Shown here: positions 52,810 through 64,000 of the stretch, in pieces | How positions within the stretch are numbered: the stretch's first letter is position 1 | Layout of the letters: every line of letters starts with the position of its first letter | NCBI GenBank assembly: GCA_004380135.1 | Contig: QXCR01000005.1 | Location: 310,001 to 374,000 of the forward strand | Direction of reading: 5' to 3' | DNA from: Stemphylium vesicarium | Taxonomy: Eukaryota; Ascomycota; Dothideomycetes; Pleosporales; Pleosporaceae | DNA: 64,000 nucleotides | The notes under the pieces: model-generated | Told to the model about the DNA's origin: nothing | Seen by the model: the letters and a program-made list of their open reading frames with translations, nothing else | Database searches by the model: none | Translations under genes and position numbers: made by a program

Positions 52810-55605
52810 GTTTGAGGAATGTATGTCGTATCGGGGAGCAGATGCTATGCGTTGGAGATATCAGAACCACAGTGAAGTGGTGCTGCTGGCGTGTATGATT
52901 TAACACATGCCTATGATCAAGTCAGAACTGGAATATGACCCTGTAGCATGACGTATAGGGCGATGATAGGGTCGCCAGGAGGAAAACGAGATGCCCAGCG
53001 GGTGAGCACCCAGTAGCGACCGCGATCCAGCGCCGGTTGCACACGTCTTGGTCTACGTACCGGTCCAATTCGCTGTAACACAGTTGGCTGTGGAGCGACC
53101 GGTCTCTCGTAGAAATCACTGGCAGTTATACAGTGATGTGCGACGTCGTCAGGTATTACGTAGAGCGGGCGTCGACGTGGATAGGCTGCGTGCGGATAGC
53201 GTCTATTCTGCATGTAGGGTCAGTACAATCAAGGATTCGAAAGGCATGATACGTCCATACAGACTTGATCACGGGCATACGTACAATTTCAATGAATGAC
53301 GTGAAAGAGGGTGTCAAGTGACCCGAACCAAGTGCGCTGCTCAACTGAACAATGTACCAATGCAACAAGACGAGGAATGCGACTAACGACGCAGAGTAAA
53401 TCGCTTTTGGGTGTAAGAAAAGAACTGTCAGGCAACGGGCAGCGGGAGCAATGACAAAGAACCCCCGTGTGTCGTCAACTGCACGGAGCGTAATGGGGGG
53501 AGGAGAAGAGGGAGGGACGAGGCACAACTTGAGCATTGAATGCGCTGATCGCCATGCATCAGGTTTGATCCCGGAACGCAGGCACAACTCCGCACAGTCC
53601 CCTGGGGGAGACGGGACCGTGGTCAAGAGAGCGAATGAAGATCATAGAATCAATCAACCCCATCTGTGCCTGTCAAATTTGTTTCTACCTCCGAGTTGAT
53701 GAGCTTATGCACGCCTCGCAACTAGCGAGCACAAGTGTCCCTGCATGCAGGTCCCAGACCGAGGGTCCCCTGTAGTACGAAGCCACTATTGGCTCAAGCC
53801 TCCCGCTTGCCGCTTTGCAGCCAAGTTTCATTGGCCGTGAATTTAGGTCCAACGTTCCCTTAAATGCGTCCCGCGATCATGGCCAGTGTCTTAGCGAGTA
53901 AAAGGGAAATGACGCGACAAGGGGCAGGTAGTAACGAGTGCAGCTGGCAACGGCGTCGACGAAGGGGGGTGTGACGAGGCGCGAGGCAGCACTAGCGGAT
54001 GAGAGGCGCAGGTTTCCCGGTAAACTGCTGGTCTCAAACAAAAAAAGTTGCGTACCGTCATCAGCGCGATGAAGCTTATCCAAATCTCCGCAAGGTTCTC
54101 GTCCTATCAGTAACTTCAGGCTACGCCCAGCCGTGATGAAGAGAGGTGGTTGAGAGTTTCAGCCTCTTGACCGCGCCGTAAACTGGGCCTACTCGGGAAA
54201 GATTCTGAGTAGGAGGCGCGCGTTCAGTTCGCGGTCCGAGCATTCAAACTTGGGATGGCGCCCAACGATCCGGCGCGATACCGTTAGGTTTTAGCCTGCA
54301 ATTAGAGCTTCGATCTCGAGGTCATGATCGAAGCTCCGCTCGCCATTGCAGCAATAAATTGACGCTGGTGAAAAGGAGGAATTTATGGAGTTCCAATGAA
54401 GCAGGCGGTTGCATGAATGATCAGCCTGATCCTGTATTGCTCAGTACCCATAGAGTCAAGCAGGTAGACGTCTTTCTGCTTTGAGACGAAAGGGATGGCC
54501 GTGCACGCTTGGCAGTGCAAAGGAGCCGAACATGAGTCCAGATCGACGACGCAAATCTCCAAGTTGGAACTGCCGGGAGCTGCCTCAGCTTCCTCCAGCA
54601 TTGCATCCTAACCTTCCCGGTTGCAATGCTATAGCGGAGTCGCTGTGGTCGACAGCAATGGTCTGTCTGAGTCTTTGGCCCCGGACGCAATGCGGGGAGT
54701 CGGACGTTGAGGGTAATTGCGGAGGAAATTCCAAGACGACCGTGACTTGGTGGCCTAATAAACCGCCTTGAGTTGTTGTTTGACCTTTGGCTAGGCTGTT
54801 GGTTAGGCTGTGCCACGCGGGAGAGGTACACCGGCAAGGCGTCGCCCTCGCTGTCACGTTGCCGACGCGATCGATGCATACATTGTATTTTTGGTTGAGC
54901 GCCTCCCAATACCCAGCCTTGCAACGTGGTGGAGCGGCTCGGGGATCATTATTCGTGAGTCCCATCAAGTATCGTACCGAATTGCATTACAGGGTAGAAA
55001 CATTTGCATGTGCTTCTGGTCCACCTGCATCCACGGAGAGTGGACCCGATGTGCGGACGGCTGCAGAACAGCTGCAGGGAGCCTTGCTACGGCCTGGCCG
55101 AACGTCACATCATGCTGCCAGCGTAGAAAGGGCGAGCCACCTTGAATGCTGAAGGTTTGCTGATGATGGTATTCCTCCAGGTGTTGCCGGGTGTCGCTCG
55201 GCGTCGTCGGAGAGACTTGTGTCAGCCAGGCAAATAGGAGATTTGCGTCGTAATCGGCTAGGATTCCTTCGGATTCGGCCTCGTCTCCAACGCTCAGACA
55301 CTATAGCATGAGGCGGAAGCGATGGTGCCGGGCGCATCCTGCGTCTAGCATGCCCCTCTCGTTGTCCTGCGCCATCTCTCCTGGTCGTTGCTTTGCTAGT
55401 GTGGCGTGCTCTTCTGGGCAGCTGGGCCTACCCGGTACGTGGTGGTGGCTGGGCAAGGATGACGATGCAGAAGAGCAGGGTCCATGAACCCCCACCAGAA
55501 TGACGTGACTAAGCGACCATCCGCCGAAAATTCGGGTGTGCAGTCATCAAGGGCGCAACTTGAGTAGAGTCCGACATTGCAATAGAACAAGATAATACAA
55601 GCGAC
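52810..55605. other. 2.8-kb divergent intergenic region with a hairpin
   Basis: Lies between the divergent starts of the ApsA-like gene and CNS1. No gene supported; frames such as 53156-53626 (-) and 54421-54924 (-) look random. Contains the perfect inverted repeat described at 54305-54336. Confidence 0.45.
54305..54336. repeat. Perfect 11-base inverted repeat
   Basis: GAGCTTCGATC (54305-54315), ten-base spacer, GATCGAAGCTC (54326-54336). It could form a hairpin in DNA or RNA, or be a dimeric protein-binding site. Confidence 0.85.
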
Positions 55606-56846
55606 ATGGCACAGGCAGATCATAACGGAGCAGCGCCAGTGGCGTCTGTCGACCTGCCACCGGAGATGGCCGAGGTCAAGTCAAAGGGCATGGACGACTT
55701 GCTGAAAGAGATGAACCGCATGCCACTTTTTATGACGAGCCTGGATGAGACGGACGGGGAGGGAGGCATGAATGAGGCCCTGGAAGCGCTGAGGGCCATG
55801 GCATACGAAGGCACCCGTGCCGAGATCGCGGAGAACTTCCGACAGCAGGGCAACGAATGTGCAAGGGCAAAGCAGTGGTCAGATGCGAAAGAATTCTACA
55901 ACAAGGCAATCGCCTCCCTCAAGGGCCCTCAGACCAGCCGGGACCCGGATGCAGAGGGCCCTGATGTTATCGACGTTGAAGTGGACGAGGAAGAGGAAGC
56001 AAAAAAGGAGAAGGTGATCGGAGAGGCCGTCTATGTCAACCGAGCGTTGTGCAACTTGGAGAAGAGTAAGTCGTGCGCAAGGGAAAAAATTCTGGGCGAA
56101 ATCCAGACAGACGCTGATACAATGCAGAAAATTACCGCTCTTGCATCCAAGACTGCGTAGCAGCGCTCCACATCAATCCATCAAACGTCAAAGCATTCTA
56201 TAGATCAGCTACTGCCGGTTTAGAGCTGAATAAGCTGGACGAGGCGGCCTGGGCCTGCAACAAGGGACTATCCCTCGATCCCTCCAACGCACCCCTCAAA
56301 GCTCTAGAGACTAAGATCGATACCCGAAAGAAGTACATAGAATCCGTCGAAAAGGCCCGTAAAGAACGAGAAGCCAAGGCAGCCTCCGAACGTGCGACAC
56401 TGGCGCTTGCCCTGAAAGCCAGAAACATCCTCACAAGAAGCACATCAAAGCCGCCGGACCTAGAAGATGCCACAGTCAAGCTGGACAACAGCATGGATCC
56501 TTCATCACTACTCTCATTCCCTGTCATACTACTCTACCCCATGGACTCACAATCAGACTTCGTAAAAGCCTTCTCCGAGAGGGAGAAACTAGACGACCAC
56601 CTTTCCTACATCTTCCCCCTACCCTGGGACACCAAGCACGAGTACAACATGGACAACGTCGAAGCGTACATGGAGACGTCATCAGGCGGCCTAATCAAAG
56701 TGGGCAAGAAGATGAGTCTAGGCAAGGTTCTCGGAAGCGGCAAGCCAGAGATCGTCGACGGACTAGTAACCATCAGCGTGGTACCCAAAGACAAGGCTGC
56801 AGGATGGATAGAAGAGTTCAAGAAGCGGAAAGGTAAGACGGCGTAA
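55606..56846 (+). CDS. CNS1: Hsp90/Hsp70 co-chaperone Cns1 (TTC4 homologue), 392 aa
   Basis: TPR co-chaperone that links Hsp90 and Hsp70; essential in yeast, where it supports elongation factor 2 folding. Exons 55606-56065 and 56128-56846; the 62-base intron (GTAAGT...CTGAT...GCAG) joins NLEKK to NYRSCIQDCVAALHINPSNV. The N-terminus has the typical MNRMPLFMTSLDETDGEGGM segment; TPR helices run from about 75 to 235 (AENFRQQGNECARAKQWSDA; VKAFYRSATAGLELNKLDEA) with an acidic insert (DVIDVEVDEEEEAKKE) between TPR1 and TPR2. The C-terminal wheel domain has LSFPVILLYPMDSQSDFVKA, FPLPWD, and AYMETSSGGLIKVGKKMSLG. Length close to yeast Cns1 (385). Confidence 0.93.
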
Positions 56847-58485
56847 TTCACGGTCGGACTAGGAGCAAGTACCCACGGACGAGTGTTTCGTTTCCGAAGC
56901 AGATCATTTCGTGATCACCGTTGACGGGCCGAACGAACGGATACCTACACTCAACGAATTAAACGCGTATTACACGTTTCACAAGGAAAGGGGAGGCTGG
57001 CGACTTTTCTTACGACGCGTGGTCGCGTGAGCTATGATCTTTCCTCTACCATGAATCTAGATGAAAAAGCCGATACGAAGTTTCTAATAATGACCATCGT
57101 GCGCACCCTTCCGGAGTACTGCATCGGCCCGCTTGTACATGACCTGCTTCTCCTGAATGCCCAACGACCGAGAGATGAACATGCAGCCATTGCAGCAGAA
57201 GCACGTAGAATGTTCCGACCATGCCCACATAATCCCTCATTCTCCACCCCAAAATTCCCAATCAATATCCTAAATTCCGGCCAATTACACCACCCCCCGC
57301 CTCGCAGTAAACAAACTCAGCAAATCGGACAAGCCGGCTATATAAAACATACGATAAGTCGGAAGATTAGCACCCCAACTTGTTAGACATTTGGCTAAAT
57401 AGCTACCCCGCTCAACATATCCGCGTCTCTCCAAGATAGCATAGCCCTTTCCCTTTATTCTATCGTCCGTCCCTGATGCCCGGTACCAGGACGGACGCAC
57501 ACACAAGTCCATGCGCGACGCGGCGACCACCAAAAAAGATGGCAAGGTAGAAAACAGAGGTGCATATGCAAAGCGCGGCACGGTGCGCGCGTACCTAAAG
57601 TTTTTCTTGCAACGGGGCCGGATATGTGCATAGAGCTACCTACCCGTACATATTACTCTCCCCACACTCCAACCACCACTCCAACCAATACCACTCGCCA
57701 GACCAGGGTATATACGTGTTTTACACCACAATAGAGTTTGAAGCCCGTTTTGCAAAGTCGCTGATCTCTCGATTTAGGGTTTCCTCCCCGTCCGTCGTGC
57801 AGCTGCTCGGCTCGCTTATGCAAGGCACACATGTACGTGCTCGGCTGTGTCCCAGTCCGCCTTTCCAGGCCGCGCCTGCGCAGTGCAGCGGCCCAAGCTA
57901 CCGAAGTGGGGTAAGAGCACAGTTGCCCGAGTGTATTTTGCTGCCTATATTAGCCGTTGGGGGACGAGGCTCCGATCGACGAACGGGGGTTCTGTAGGGG
58001 GGAGGGCAAGGGAAATAAAACCTGTTTTATAATCGCACCAATTATCGTGACGAAGAGGAGAGGATTTAATTCTATGTTTTTCGTTTCATTCATTGCCGTC
58101 ATATCATTTTTGTGCACTGGGCAGAGAGAGAGGTACATGAATATAATGGGTTTCCACATGAAAAAAGCCTGCCTTGAAAACGCCTGGCCAGCACCTGGAA
58201 GTATGACGACATCTGCAAGCTGGCTGATAACCGCCCTTGTGATCCGGAACAACCTCATACATCTACTGGTGGCTGTGGTACCTGAACTCCTGCAAAGACG
58301 CCTGAACAGTTTATGACTTAAACATTTGTGATAACCATGAAGCAATGATCATGATACGGTAGCCTGGAGACTACACGAGGTGTTGTAAAGACAGAACTGA
58401 TCTAGACTGAACCATCGTAAAATGGTAGCCAGCAACATGAGTGGGATGAAAGTCGCCAGAGACGACGTCAGTGTAGCCGAAAGAG
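56847..58485. other. 1.6-kb convergent intergenic region, no gene seen
   Basis: Between the CNS1 stop and the stop of the 418-residue nuclear protein, so expected to be 3' sequence. Several frames of 60-130 codons overlap one another and look random. Confidence 0.45.
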
Positions 58486-59742
58486 CTATTCTTCCGTGTA
58501 AAGCTTCTCTTTGCGCTTCATTGCGTCTCTGAGCCTAGGCCACGCCAATGGCGAAATCTTATCCCGGGAAGAATAATACTGGTCGGGAATCTGGACCACC
58601 TCGTCCGCCTTTACCTGCTCCAGGTATCCCAGAAACTTGACATCGGAGCGCTGCAACTGGCGGCGACCACCAAAGAACATGGAGATCTTGCGGAGCTTTG
58701 CATCACGCAAAATACGCAGGCAGTTTAGCAGGTACTCATCGTTGAGGTAGCGGCGCTTCTCATTGGTGTCGTGGTAAGGCGTATCCCGGGGATGTGCGTC
58801 GTCAAATACCCACTTGATATCGCGCAGATATTGTATGTTCTCAGGTCCGATCATCTTGAGGAAGTGCAGCACATCCTGGTAACCGATTTCTTTAGGCACG
58901 ACCTCCCAGAATGGGCCGCGTGTATCGTAATGGCGATGAAATGAGAACGTGTTTTCGCCGTACAGGATTGAGCAGGCTTCGTTGTGGACCAGCTTGCAAG
59001 TTCTAAGAAACTGTGCCGACTTCGCGAGGGCACCTGCTGTACTCCGCCGGCTCACTGGTATCCTGAGTCTCTGATCTTTGTCTTTCCGTGCAAAGAGATA
59101 GCCATAGATGGTATTACGCAGCTCTGGAGGCAAGTCGGTAAACCCCTTAGGACGCGTGGCAACTACATGTTTTGATTGCGGAGAAGTGGTACGACTCTTC
59201 TTGTGTTTGCTTGATTTCATGTTATGGCGTGTGCCCTGTTCGTTGTTCTCGATGAGGCTGCGGTCAAGCTTGACAAAAAGCGGGCCATGGAAACCTAGTG
59301 GTACGTTGAATTGCAGCGTCATTGGCGGCTTCTTTGGTGTGTTGCGATGGAAAGAGCCACCCTCTTCGTTGTCGGTCAGCTCTTCGAGCTCTTGGTCATA
59401 GATGACGGGCTCGAGATGAGGTGATGGTGGCGAGGGACTGCGTTTGCGCTTTTTGGAGGCTTCCTTCTTGCTCTTCTTCTTATCTCCGCGACTACGTGGC
59501 TGCATCTCTTCGTCGTCTTCCTCGTCGCTCTCGTCGGTAGTCAGTGGCCCAAAGTCGTCGTCGTCTTCGAAATCGACGTAGCCCGCCACCTTCTTGATCT
59601 TTCCCGCACTCTTGCGGACGGGACGGCCTGTCTTCTGGTTATACTGTGTGATCTTAGATGGGCTTCCTAGCTCGGGGCTACTGTCACGAGCGGATGGTGT
59701 TGCTGGTTGGGGCAGGTCTGCTGTCTTTGCTTTGGGTGCCAT
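58486..59742 (-). CDS. F-box/2EXR-like nuclear protein, 418 aa
   Basis: Intronless. The N-terminal ~130 residues are disordered with Ser/Pro, an acidic patch (DFEDDDDFGPLTTDESDEED) and Lys/Arg clusters (KKKSKKEASKKRKRSPSPPS) that look like a bipartite nuclear signal. Residues ~205-290 carry the pattern common in fungal F-box-like/2EXR proteins: FTDLPPELRNTIYGYLF, then QFLRTCKLVHNEACSILYGE and NTFSFH. The rest (EIGYQDVLHFLKMIGPENIQ, YLRDIKWVFDD) fits the helical remainder of such proteins, which mostly have no assigned function; some are substrate adaptors of SCF ubiquitin ligases, but that is not shown here. The start at 59742 begins MAPKAKTADLP. Confidence 0.78.
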   Translation of the reverse strand: MAPKAKTADLPQPATPSARDSSPELGSPSKITQYNQKTGRPVRKSAGKIKKVAGYVDFEDDDDFGPLTTDESDEEDDEEMQPRSRGDKKKSKKEASKKRKRSPSPPSPHLEPVIYDQELEELTDNEEGGSFHRNTPKKPPMTLQFNVPLGFHGPLFVKLDRSLIENNEQGTRHNMKSSKHKKSRTTSPQSKHVVATRPKGFTDLPPELRNTIYGYLFARKDKDQRLRIPVSRRSTAGALAKSAQFLRTCKLVHNEACSILYGENTFSFHRHYDTRGPFWEVVPKEIGYQDVLHFLKMIGPENIQYLRDIKWVFDDAHPRDTPYHDTNEKRRYLNDEYLLNCLRILRDAKLRKISMFFGGRRQLQRSDVKFLGYLEQVKADEVVQIPDQYYSSRDKISPLAWPRLRDAMKRKEKLYTEE

Positions 59743-61119
59743 GGCCAGCGTTTGCAGGTCTACAGCACACTAGGCGGTGCTAGCGGCGGTGTAGAACGAG
59801 TGAGCGTGAGAGGTGGGGTAGCGGCTGTCTATGTGTGGACGTTGAGCGTGCGGTTGAGCTTGCGGTCAGTGAGTCGGTAGAGGTAGAGGTAGAGGTAGAA
59901 GTAGAGGCGGGGGACTGTATGTAGACAGGGTAGTCGCGTGTGGCGAAGCGCGAGTCATCATGGACGCGCGCTTTCTGAATGTTCTTTGCTAGTAGGCTTG
60001 GCGACTTGTTCACCAGGGAAGGTGCGCTGGTGGGGAGCAGTTGGAGATGTATGGGATAAAGTAAGTAACGAAAACCGGGAGGCTTTCATCCGCCCCGCAT
60101 ACCTTTACCTGCCTTCACTCGTCTTTACCATCAGACACCGCTCGATAATGCAATTTCTTTCCGGGCGTGGCATACACTCGACGCCTCGTCCTCAGTCGAC
60201 ATTGTGCAGTCGAAATGGTAACCCCCGGTAGTAGGAGATGGCTTCGACAGATAGGAAAGCAGAAAACAAAGAGACCAGAGATGACTAGAGAGAAATTATG
60301 GTGCAACATAAAAACCGCTCTAGCGGTGGAGACGAGGTATCGCTTCACACGGTTATGCCTTTGGAGTCGTGTCGTGATAGTCTGGCTTCCAAGGTACTAC
60401 ATGCAGGCACCAGCAACATCATCGACGAGTCCGTTGATGGGGGAGACGTATGACAGGACCGAAGGTGCTCAGAGCGACGGCACATTATCCAATGCGGATT
60501 GAGGGCTCCTTGTACCCAGCACGGCAAAGGCGTGCCCTGTTACTGGAGGTCATTGCTATTGAAAAGTTGGGCAAATGGCACACAGTGACATTACGAGAAA
60601 AAGAATCATAACAACAGATTGTATTGAAAAGCTACATACTTGTATACACGTAGCGACAGCGGCACTCAAAGCGGAAACACTACACCAAAGTGCACCGCGT
60701 TGGTGCGACACCAGCGACACCTGCCAACAGCATCAACAGACGCGTCTACGCAACGTACGCCGATCATAGATTTTTTCGTCCCCCTAGGTGGTGGGTGCCG
60801 GGGCGTGTCAACAGCTCCCACGTCGACCAGCTTGCGCCGGCCAAGTGAGGATGCAGCTGAATCAAAGCATTCATATCATCTCGGGTTTAGTTACGTGAAG
60901 AAAAGAAGAGGGAGCGAGGCGCGACGGAAGCGTTGATATTTTCCGCCGGAGAAACGTTTCTCGGCGCCGACGTGCCCCAGGCTTGCGCCGCCGCTCTAGT
61001 TCCGTGATTAAGCGGAGCTCATCGTTTCGTTGCCTTATTGAGACTACGAGTCCGGCTGCATCGTCGAGGTTTATAAGGCCGCGCCACGCTCCCTGCTCTG
61101 CGCACCGTATCGACTAGCC
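59743..61119. promoter_or_regulatory. Divergent region upstream of SHMT, with GGTAGA repeat
   Basis: About 1.4 kb between the nuclear-protein start and the SHMT start. Contains a GGTAGA hexamer repeat at 59876-59907 and a TATA-like TATAA at 61072-61076, 44 bases before the SHMT ATG. No gene supported. Confidence 0.5.
59876..59907. repeat. GGTAGA hexanucleotide repeat
   Basis: About five imperfect copies of GGTAGA in 32 bases, within the probable leader or promoter of the nuclear-protein gene. Confidence 0.85.
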
Positions 61120-62909
61120 ATGGCGAACCTCAGAGCTGCCTGCAGAGCGCCTTTGCGCCAGCTCACTTCTCGTCCTACTGCTTCAATTGCGACAAACCAT
61201 GCAAGAATACTGCAGCGACAATGGCGGGGCTACGCTACAAGTATGGATGCGCAGCAAAAGGTACAGTCTTCGATACGAGGAAACGGCAATTTCAGTACTA
61301 ACAAAAGACCAGATTCTCTCCCAAGATCTTGAACAGGCTGATCCTACAGTCTACGAGATTATCAACAGGGTTCGTTGCCGTCATCAACAACCAAAGACAG
61401 GACAGCGAAACTCACAATAATATCACTGCAGGAGAAGAACCGACAGAAGCACTTTATAAATCTCATTCCATCCGAGAACTTCACCTCGCAAGCTGTTCTC
61501 GATGCTCTCGGCAGTATTATGCAGAGTATGTTTCGCGCCGCCATCACACCACCTCAAGCTTACACGATGCGACAGACAAGTACTCGGAAGGATACCCAGG
61601 CGCGCGATACTACGGAGGCAACGAGCACATTGACGAGGCAGAGCGCCTATGCCAGGAAAGAGCACTCAAGGCCTTTGGTCTCAGTTCTTCCGAGTGGGGT
61701 GTCAATGTTCAGCGTGAGTCAGTCGCCCAAGCAAAATAGTCGTCTGCTAACCCCGTCATCCCAGCCCTCTCAGGATCCCCCGCAAACCTCTACGCCTACT
61801 CCGCCGTCCTCAACACCCATGACCGCATCCTCAGTCTCGATCTGCCCCATGGCGGCCACTTGTCGCATGGCTACCAGACCCCGACAAAGAAGATCTCCGC
61901 CGTCTCCAAGTACTACGAAACCCTCCCGTACAGGCTAAACGAGAAGACGGGAATCATCGACTACGAGAAGATGTCCGAATTGGCTCACCTATACAGACCT
62001 AAAGTCATCGTCGCGGGGACATCCGCATACAGCCGATTGATCGAATACGAGCGCATGCGCAAGCTGGCAGATGAGGTCGGCGCATATCTACTCTCAGATA
62101 TGGCTCATATTTCAGGTCTCGTCGCCGCCGGTGTCATTCCCTCTCCATTTCCCCACTCCGATATTGTCACCACTACAACCCACAAGTCGCTACGAGGCCC
62201 GCGAGGTGCCATGATCTTCTACCGCAAGGGTGTAAGGAAGGTTGACAAGAAGGGCAAGGAGGAGATGTACGACCTTGAGGGGCCTATCAACGCGTCAGTT
62301 TTTCCAGGCCACCAGGGAGGACCTCACAACCACACTATTACTGCTCTGGCTGTAGCCCTGCAACAGGCCTCCAGCAAGGAGTTCAAGGACTACCAGCAGC
62401 AGGTGCTGGACAACGCCAAGGCTCTCGCACAGCGCCTTGGTGACTCAAAGGAGAACGGTGGCCTTGGCTACAACATCGTCTCTGGTGGCACAGACAACCA
62501 CCTTGTCCTCGTCGACCTCAAGGATCGCGGCGTTGACGGCGCACGAGTCGAGCGCATCCTCGAGCTTGTCGGTGTCGCGTCCAACAAGAACACCGTTCCT
62601 GGCGACAAATCGGCCATGAAGCCAGGTGGCCTGCGCCTGGGTACACCAGCCATGACAACCCGCGGCTTCCAAGGCTCCGACTTTAAGCGTGTAGCTGACG
62701 TTGTGCACCGTGCAGTTGGCATTACCCAAAAGCTGGACAAGGACGCAAAGAAGAAGGCCGAGGAGACTGGACGCAAGAACCCCGCCAGTGTCGCGGCGTT
62801 CAAAGAGTATGTTGGTGAAGGCGAGGATATCACCGAAATCATCGAACTCAAGAAGGAGGTCGAGGACTGGGTATCCACATTTGCGCTGCCATGGGATAAG
62901 GCTCAATGA
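61120..62909 (+). CDS. SHM1: Serine hydroxymethyltransferase, mitochondrial, 524 aa
   Basis: PLP enzyme that interconverts serine and glycine with tetrahydrofolate. Exons 61120-61260, 61313-61369, 61432-61525, 61576-61713 and 61765-62909; four introns of 50-62 bases, all GT...AG, with the joins restoring highly conserved sequence ([64 protein letters not shown]). The PLP-binding lysine is K284 in [13 protein letters not shown]. The N-terminus ([20 protein letters not shown]...[10 protein letters not shown]) is a clear mitochondrial presequence. An in-frame ATG inside exon 1 (MDAQQK) would give a form without it. The symbol follows the yeast mitochondrial gene and rests on the presequence. The length fits mitochondrial SHMTs. 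Confidence 0.96.
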
Positions 62910-63282
62910 TGCGACGTACGATATGACGAAAAGAATCTATGATTCCTTGTAACGGGGATTCTCTGGCGTTTTCGAGGTGAAGGCGAGGGATTTTGTGTAT
63001 ATACGAGAGGCTGTTCCATTCACCGACTGCTGGTCGCCTGTTATTTCATATTCACCAAGCACGCCTATTCACTATAATTCAACATGTATTGTGCACTATT
63101 TTTGTTGCCCAAATAGACACTATAGGCGCATACGACATGGTTCCTTTGTCCTTTTGCCCTCGTTACTCGCTCACCATCTGCCTTTGTTTTCGCTCATCCA
63201 CTGTCGCTACAGATTGCATCACTCGTTACTACGTTAAGCCGCACCGGCGAGATAAGTTGGCAGCGCAGGGGGAGCGCCAGAT
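62910..63282. other. Intergenic, SHMT 3' side
   Basis: About 370 bases between the SHMT stop and the next start; no gene seen. Confidence 0.45.
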
Positions 63283-63864
63283 ATGCACTTCTTGCCGCTC
63301 TTTGCATTCGGCTTCTCTGCCTATCACGCCGCTGCTTTGGTGCTCGTGCAGCAAGAAGTCACCGTCACGTATACATCCACCCTCGTTATACCAATCATTA
63401 CTCAGATCACTCCAACTCTTTCGCTATCATTAGCACCATCAACCACAACGACACTTTCGGCGACCACGATCCCCACTGCATTTTCATCGACCTCGCGCTC
63501 CGCCTCGACATCCACACAAGAAGCAAACGCATCTCCCGAGCAAACCGCTCCTTCAATACACACATCCCAATCTCTTGCAGCCCCAGCCGTTACGACAACA
63601 ACATTCATGGCTCCCGCCAGCACATCCACATCTCACATTCATACCTCAAACCCGCTGTATGCGCCATGGATCGTACCCGCCACGGCATCACTACTTTGCT
63701 ACGACTTTCTTATCGTGGCGGCGTTCGTATCGTGCTGGATCATGGGCTGGTTCTGGTGGTGGAAAGGGGAGAGGGGAGGGAGAGATGGGGATCGGAGACA
63801 GGGAAGGAACGTCTTGGTGGATGAGGATTTTGAGAGGGAGATGCGGAGGTTAGGTATGGTTTGA
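63283..63864 (+). CDS. Ser/Thr-rich single-pass membrane protein, 193 aa
   Basis: Not recognised by family. MHFLPLFAFGFSAYHAAALV looks like a signal peptide; it is followed by about 100 residues of Ser/Thr/Ala/Pro typical of an O-glycosylated cell-wall-side stalk, a hydrophobic segment near 135-160 (LLCYDFLIVAAFVSCWIMGW) and a short cytoplasmic tail with basic and acidic clusters (KGERGGRDGDRRQGRN; DEDFEREMRRLGMV). This is the layout of fungal type I surface sensors or mid2-like proteins but without their Cys-rich head. Single exon; the stop at 63864 is 136 bases before the window end. Confidence 0.6.
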   Translation: MHFLPLFAFGFSAYHAAALVLVQQEVTVTYTSTLVIPIITQITPTLSLSLAPSTTTTLSATTIPTAFSSTSRSASTSTQEANASPEQTAPSIHTSQSLAAPAVTTTTFMAPASTSTSHIHTSNPLYAPWIVPATASLLCYDFLIVAAFVSCWIMGWFWWWKGERGGRDGDRRQGRNVLVDEDFEREMRRLGMV

Positions 63865-64000
63865 GTGTATTGCTTTGGGGTGTACATGGGAGAGGACGGG
63901 CGTGGTGTCGCTCTTGTGTGCGTTGACGAGACAGCGAATACTAGCCTGGGCGAAAGATAAGTTTGGGTTGATATTTGGATTGTGGCGGCAGTGAGTGGTT

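Noticed and set aside
1..64000. CRISPR arrays, insertion sequences, prophage or other prokaryotic features
   Set aside because: The window is intron-rich fungal nuclear DNA; no regularly spaced repeats, transposase genes or target-site-duplicated ends were found by eye.

Overview
This is nuclear DNA of a filamentous ascomycete, most likely a dothideomycete of the Pleosporales type. Genes are interrupted by introns that are mostly 45-105 bp, with GT...AG ends and CTAAC/CTGAC-like branch points. Both strands are used, intergenic spaces run from 0.3 to 3.7 kb, and base composition is near 50% GC. The proteins are typical fungal ones (Spt3, Spt8, Sec18/NSF, Dph5, Rpl19, Cns1, mitochondrial SHMT, an ApsA/Num1-type PH protein). 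All exon structures were assembled by eye from splice signals and reading-frame continuity; no transcript data were available.

Layout. 0.3-1.5 kb: zinc alcohol dehydrogenase (-). 2.3-2.6: small unknown (-). 3.1-5.4: GH15-family hydrolase (-). 5.9-6.9: diphthine synthase (-). 7.2-8.8: SAGA subunit Spt3 (+). 9.3-10.2: ribosomal protein L19 (-), with its start codon apparently split by an intron. 11.0-14.4: FUSC/ArAE-type membrane protein (-). 14.9-15.5: small nuclear-looking unknown (+). 17.8-18.5: KxDL-like protein (+). 20.4-23.0: Sec18/NSF (-). 24.2-26.3: SAGA subunit Spt8 (+). 30.0-30.6: unknown (+). 32.7-33.3: MscL-like channel with a C-terminal Cys4 motif (+). 33.7-41.4: five genes, four of them of aromatic-ring catabolism. 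41.6-43.9: SRA-like / zinc-ribbon / AlkB-like oxygenase gene with an apparent frameshift (-). 44.3-46.3: peroxisomal acyl/aryl-CoA ligase (+). 46.7-47.7: two intron-bearing tRNA-Val(AAC) genes and a tRNA-Gln-like relic. 48.8-52.8: ApsA/Num1-like cortical protein (-). 55.6-56.8: Cns1/TTC4 co-chaperone (+). 58.5-59.7: nuclear F-box/2EXR-like unknown (-). 61.1-62.9: mitochondrial SHMT (+). 63.3-63.9: Ser/Thr-rich membrane protein (+).

Two regions stand out. First, 33.7-41.4 kb groups an intradiol ring-cleavage dioxygenase, a carboxymuconate cyclase, a carboxymuconolactone decarboxylase-like protein and an enol-lactone-hydrolase-like enzyme fused to two dimeric alpha/beta-barrel domains. Together they look like a beta-ketoadipate-type catabolic cluster, next to isovaleryl-CoA dehydrogenase and, further on, an AMP-forming CoA ligase ending in SKL. 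Second, the neighbouring gene joins a domain resembling the SRA (5-methylcytosine-reading) fold to two Cys4 zinc ribbons and an AlkB-type 2-oxoglutarate/Fe(II) oxygenase. This is an architecture one would expect of a reader-eraser of modified nucleic acid, but in this sequence it is interrupted by a one-base frameshift.
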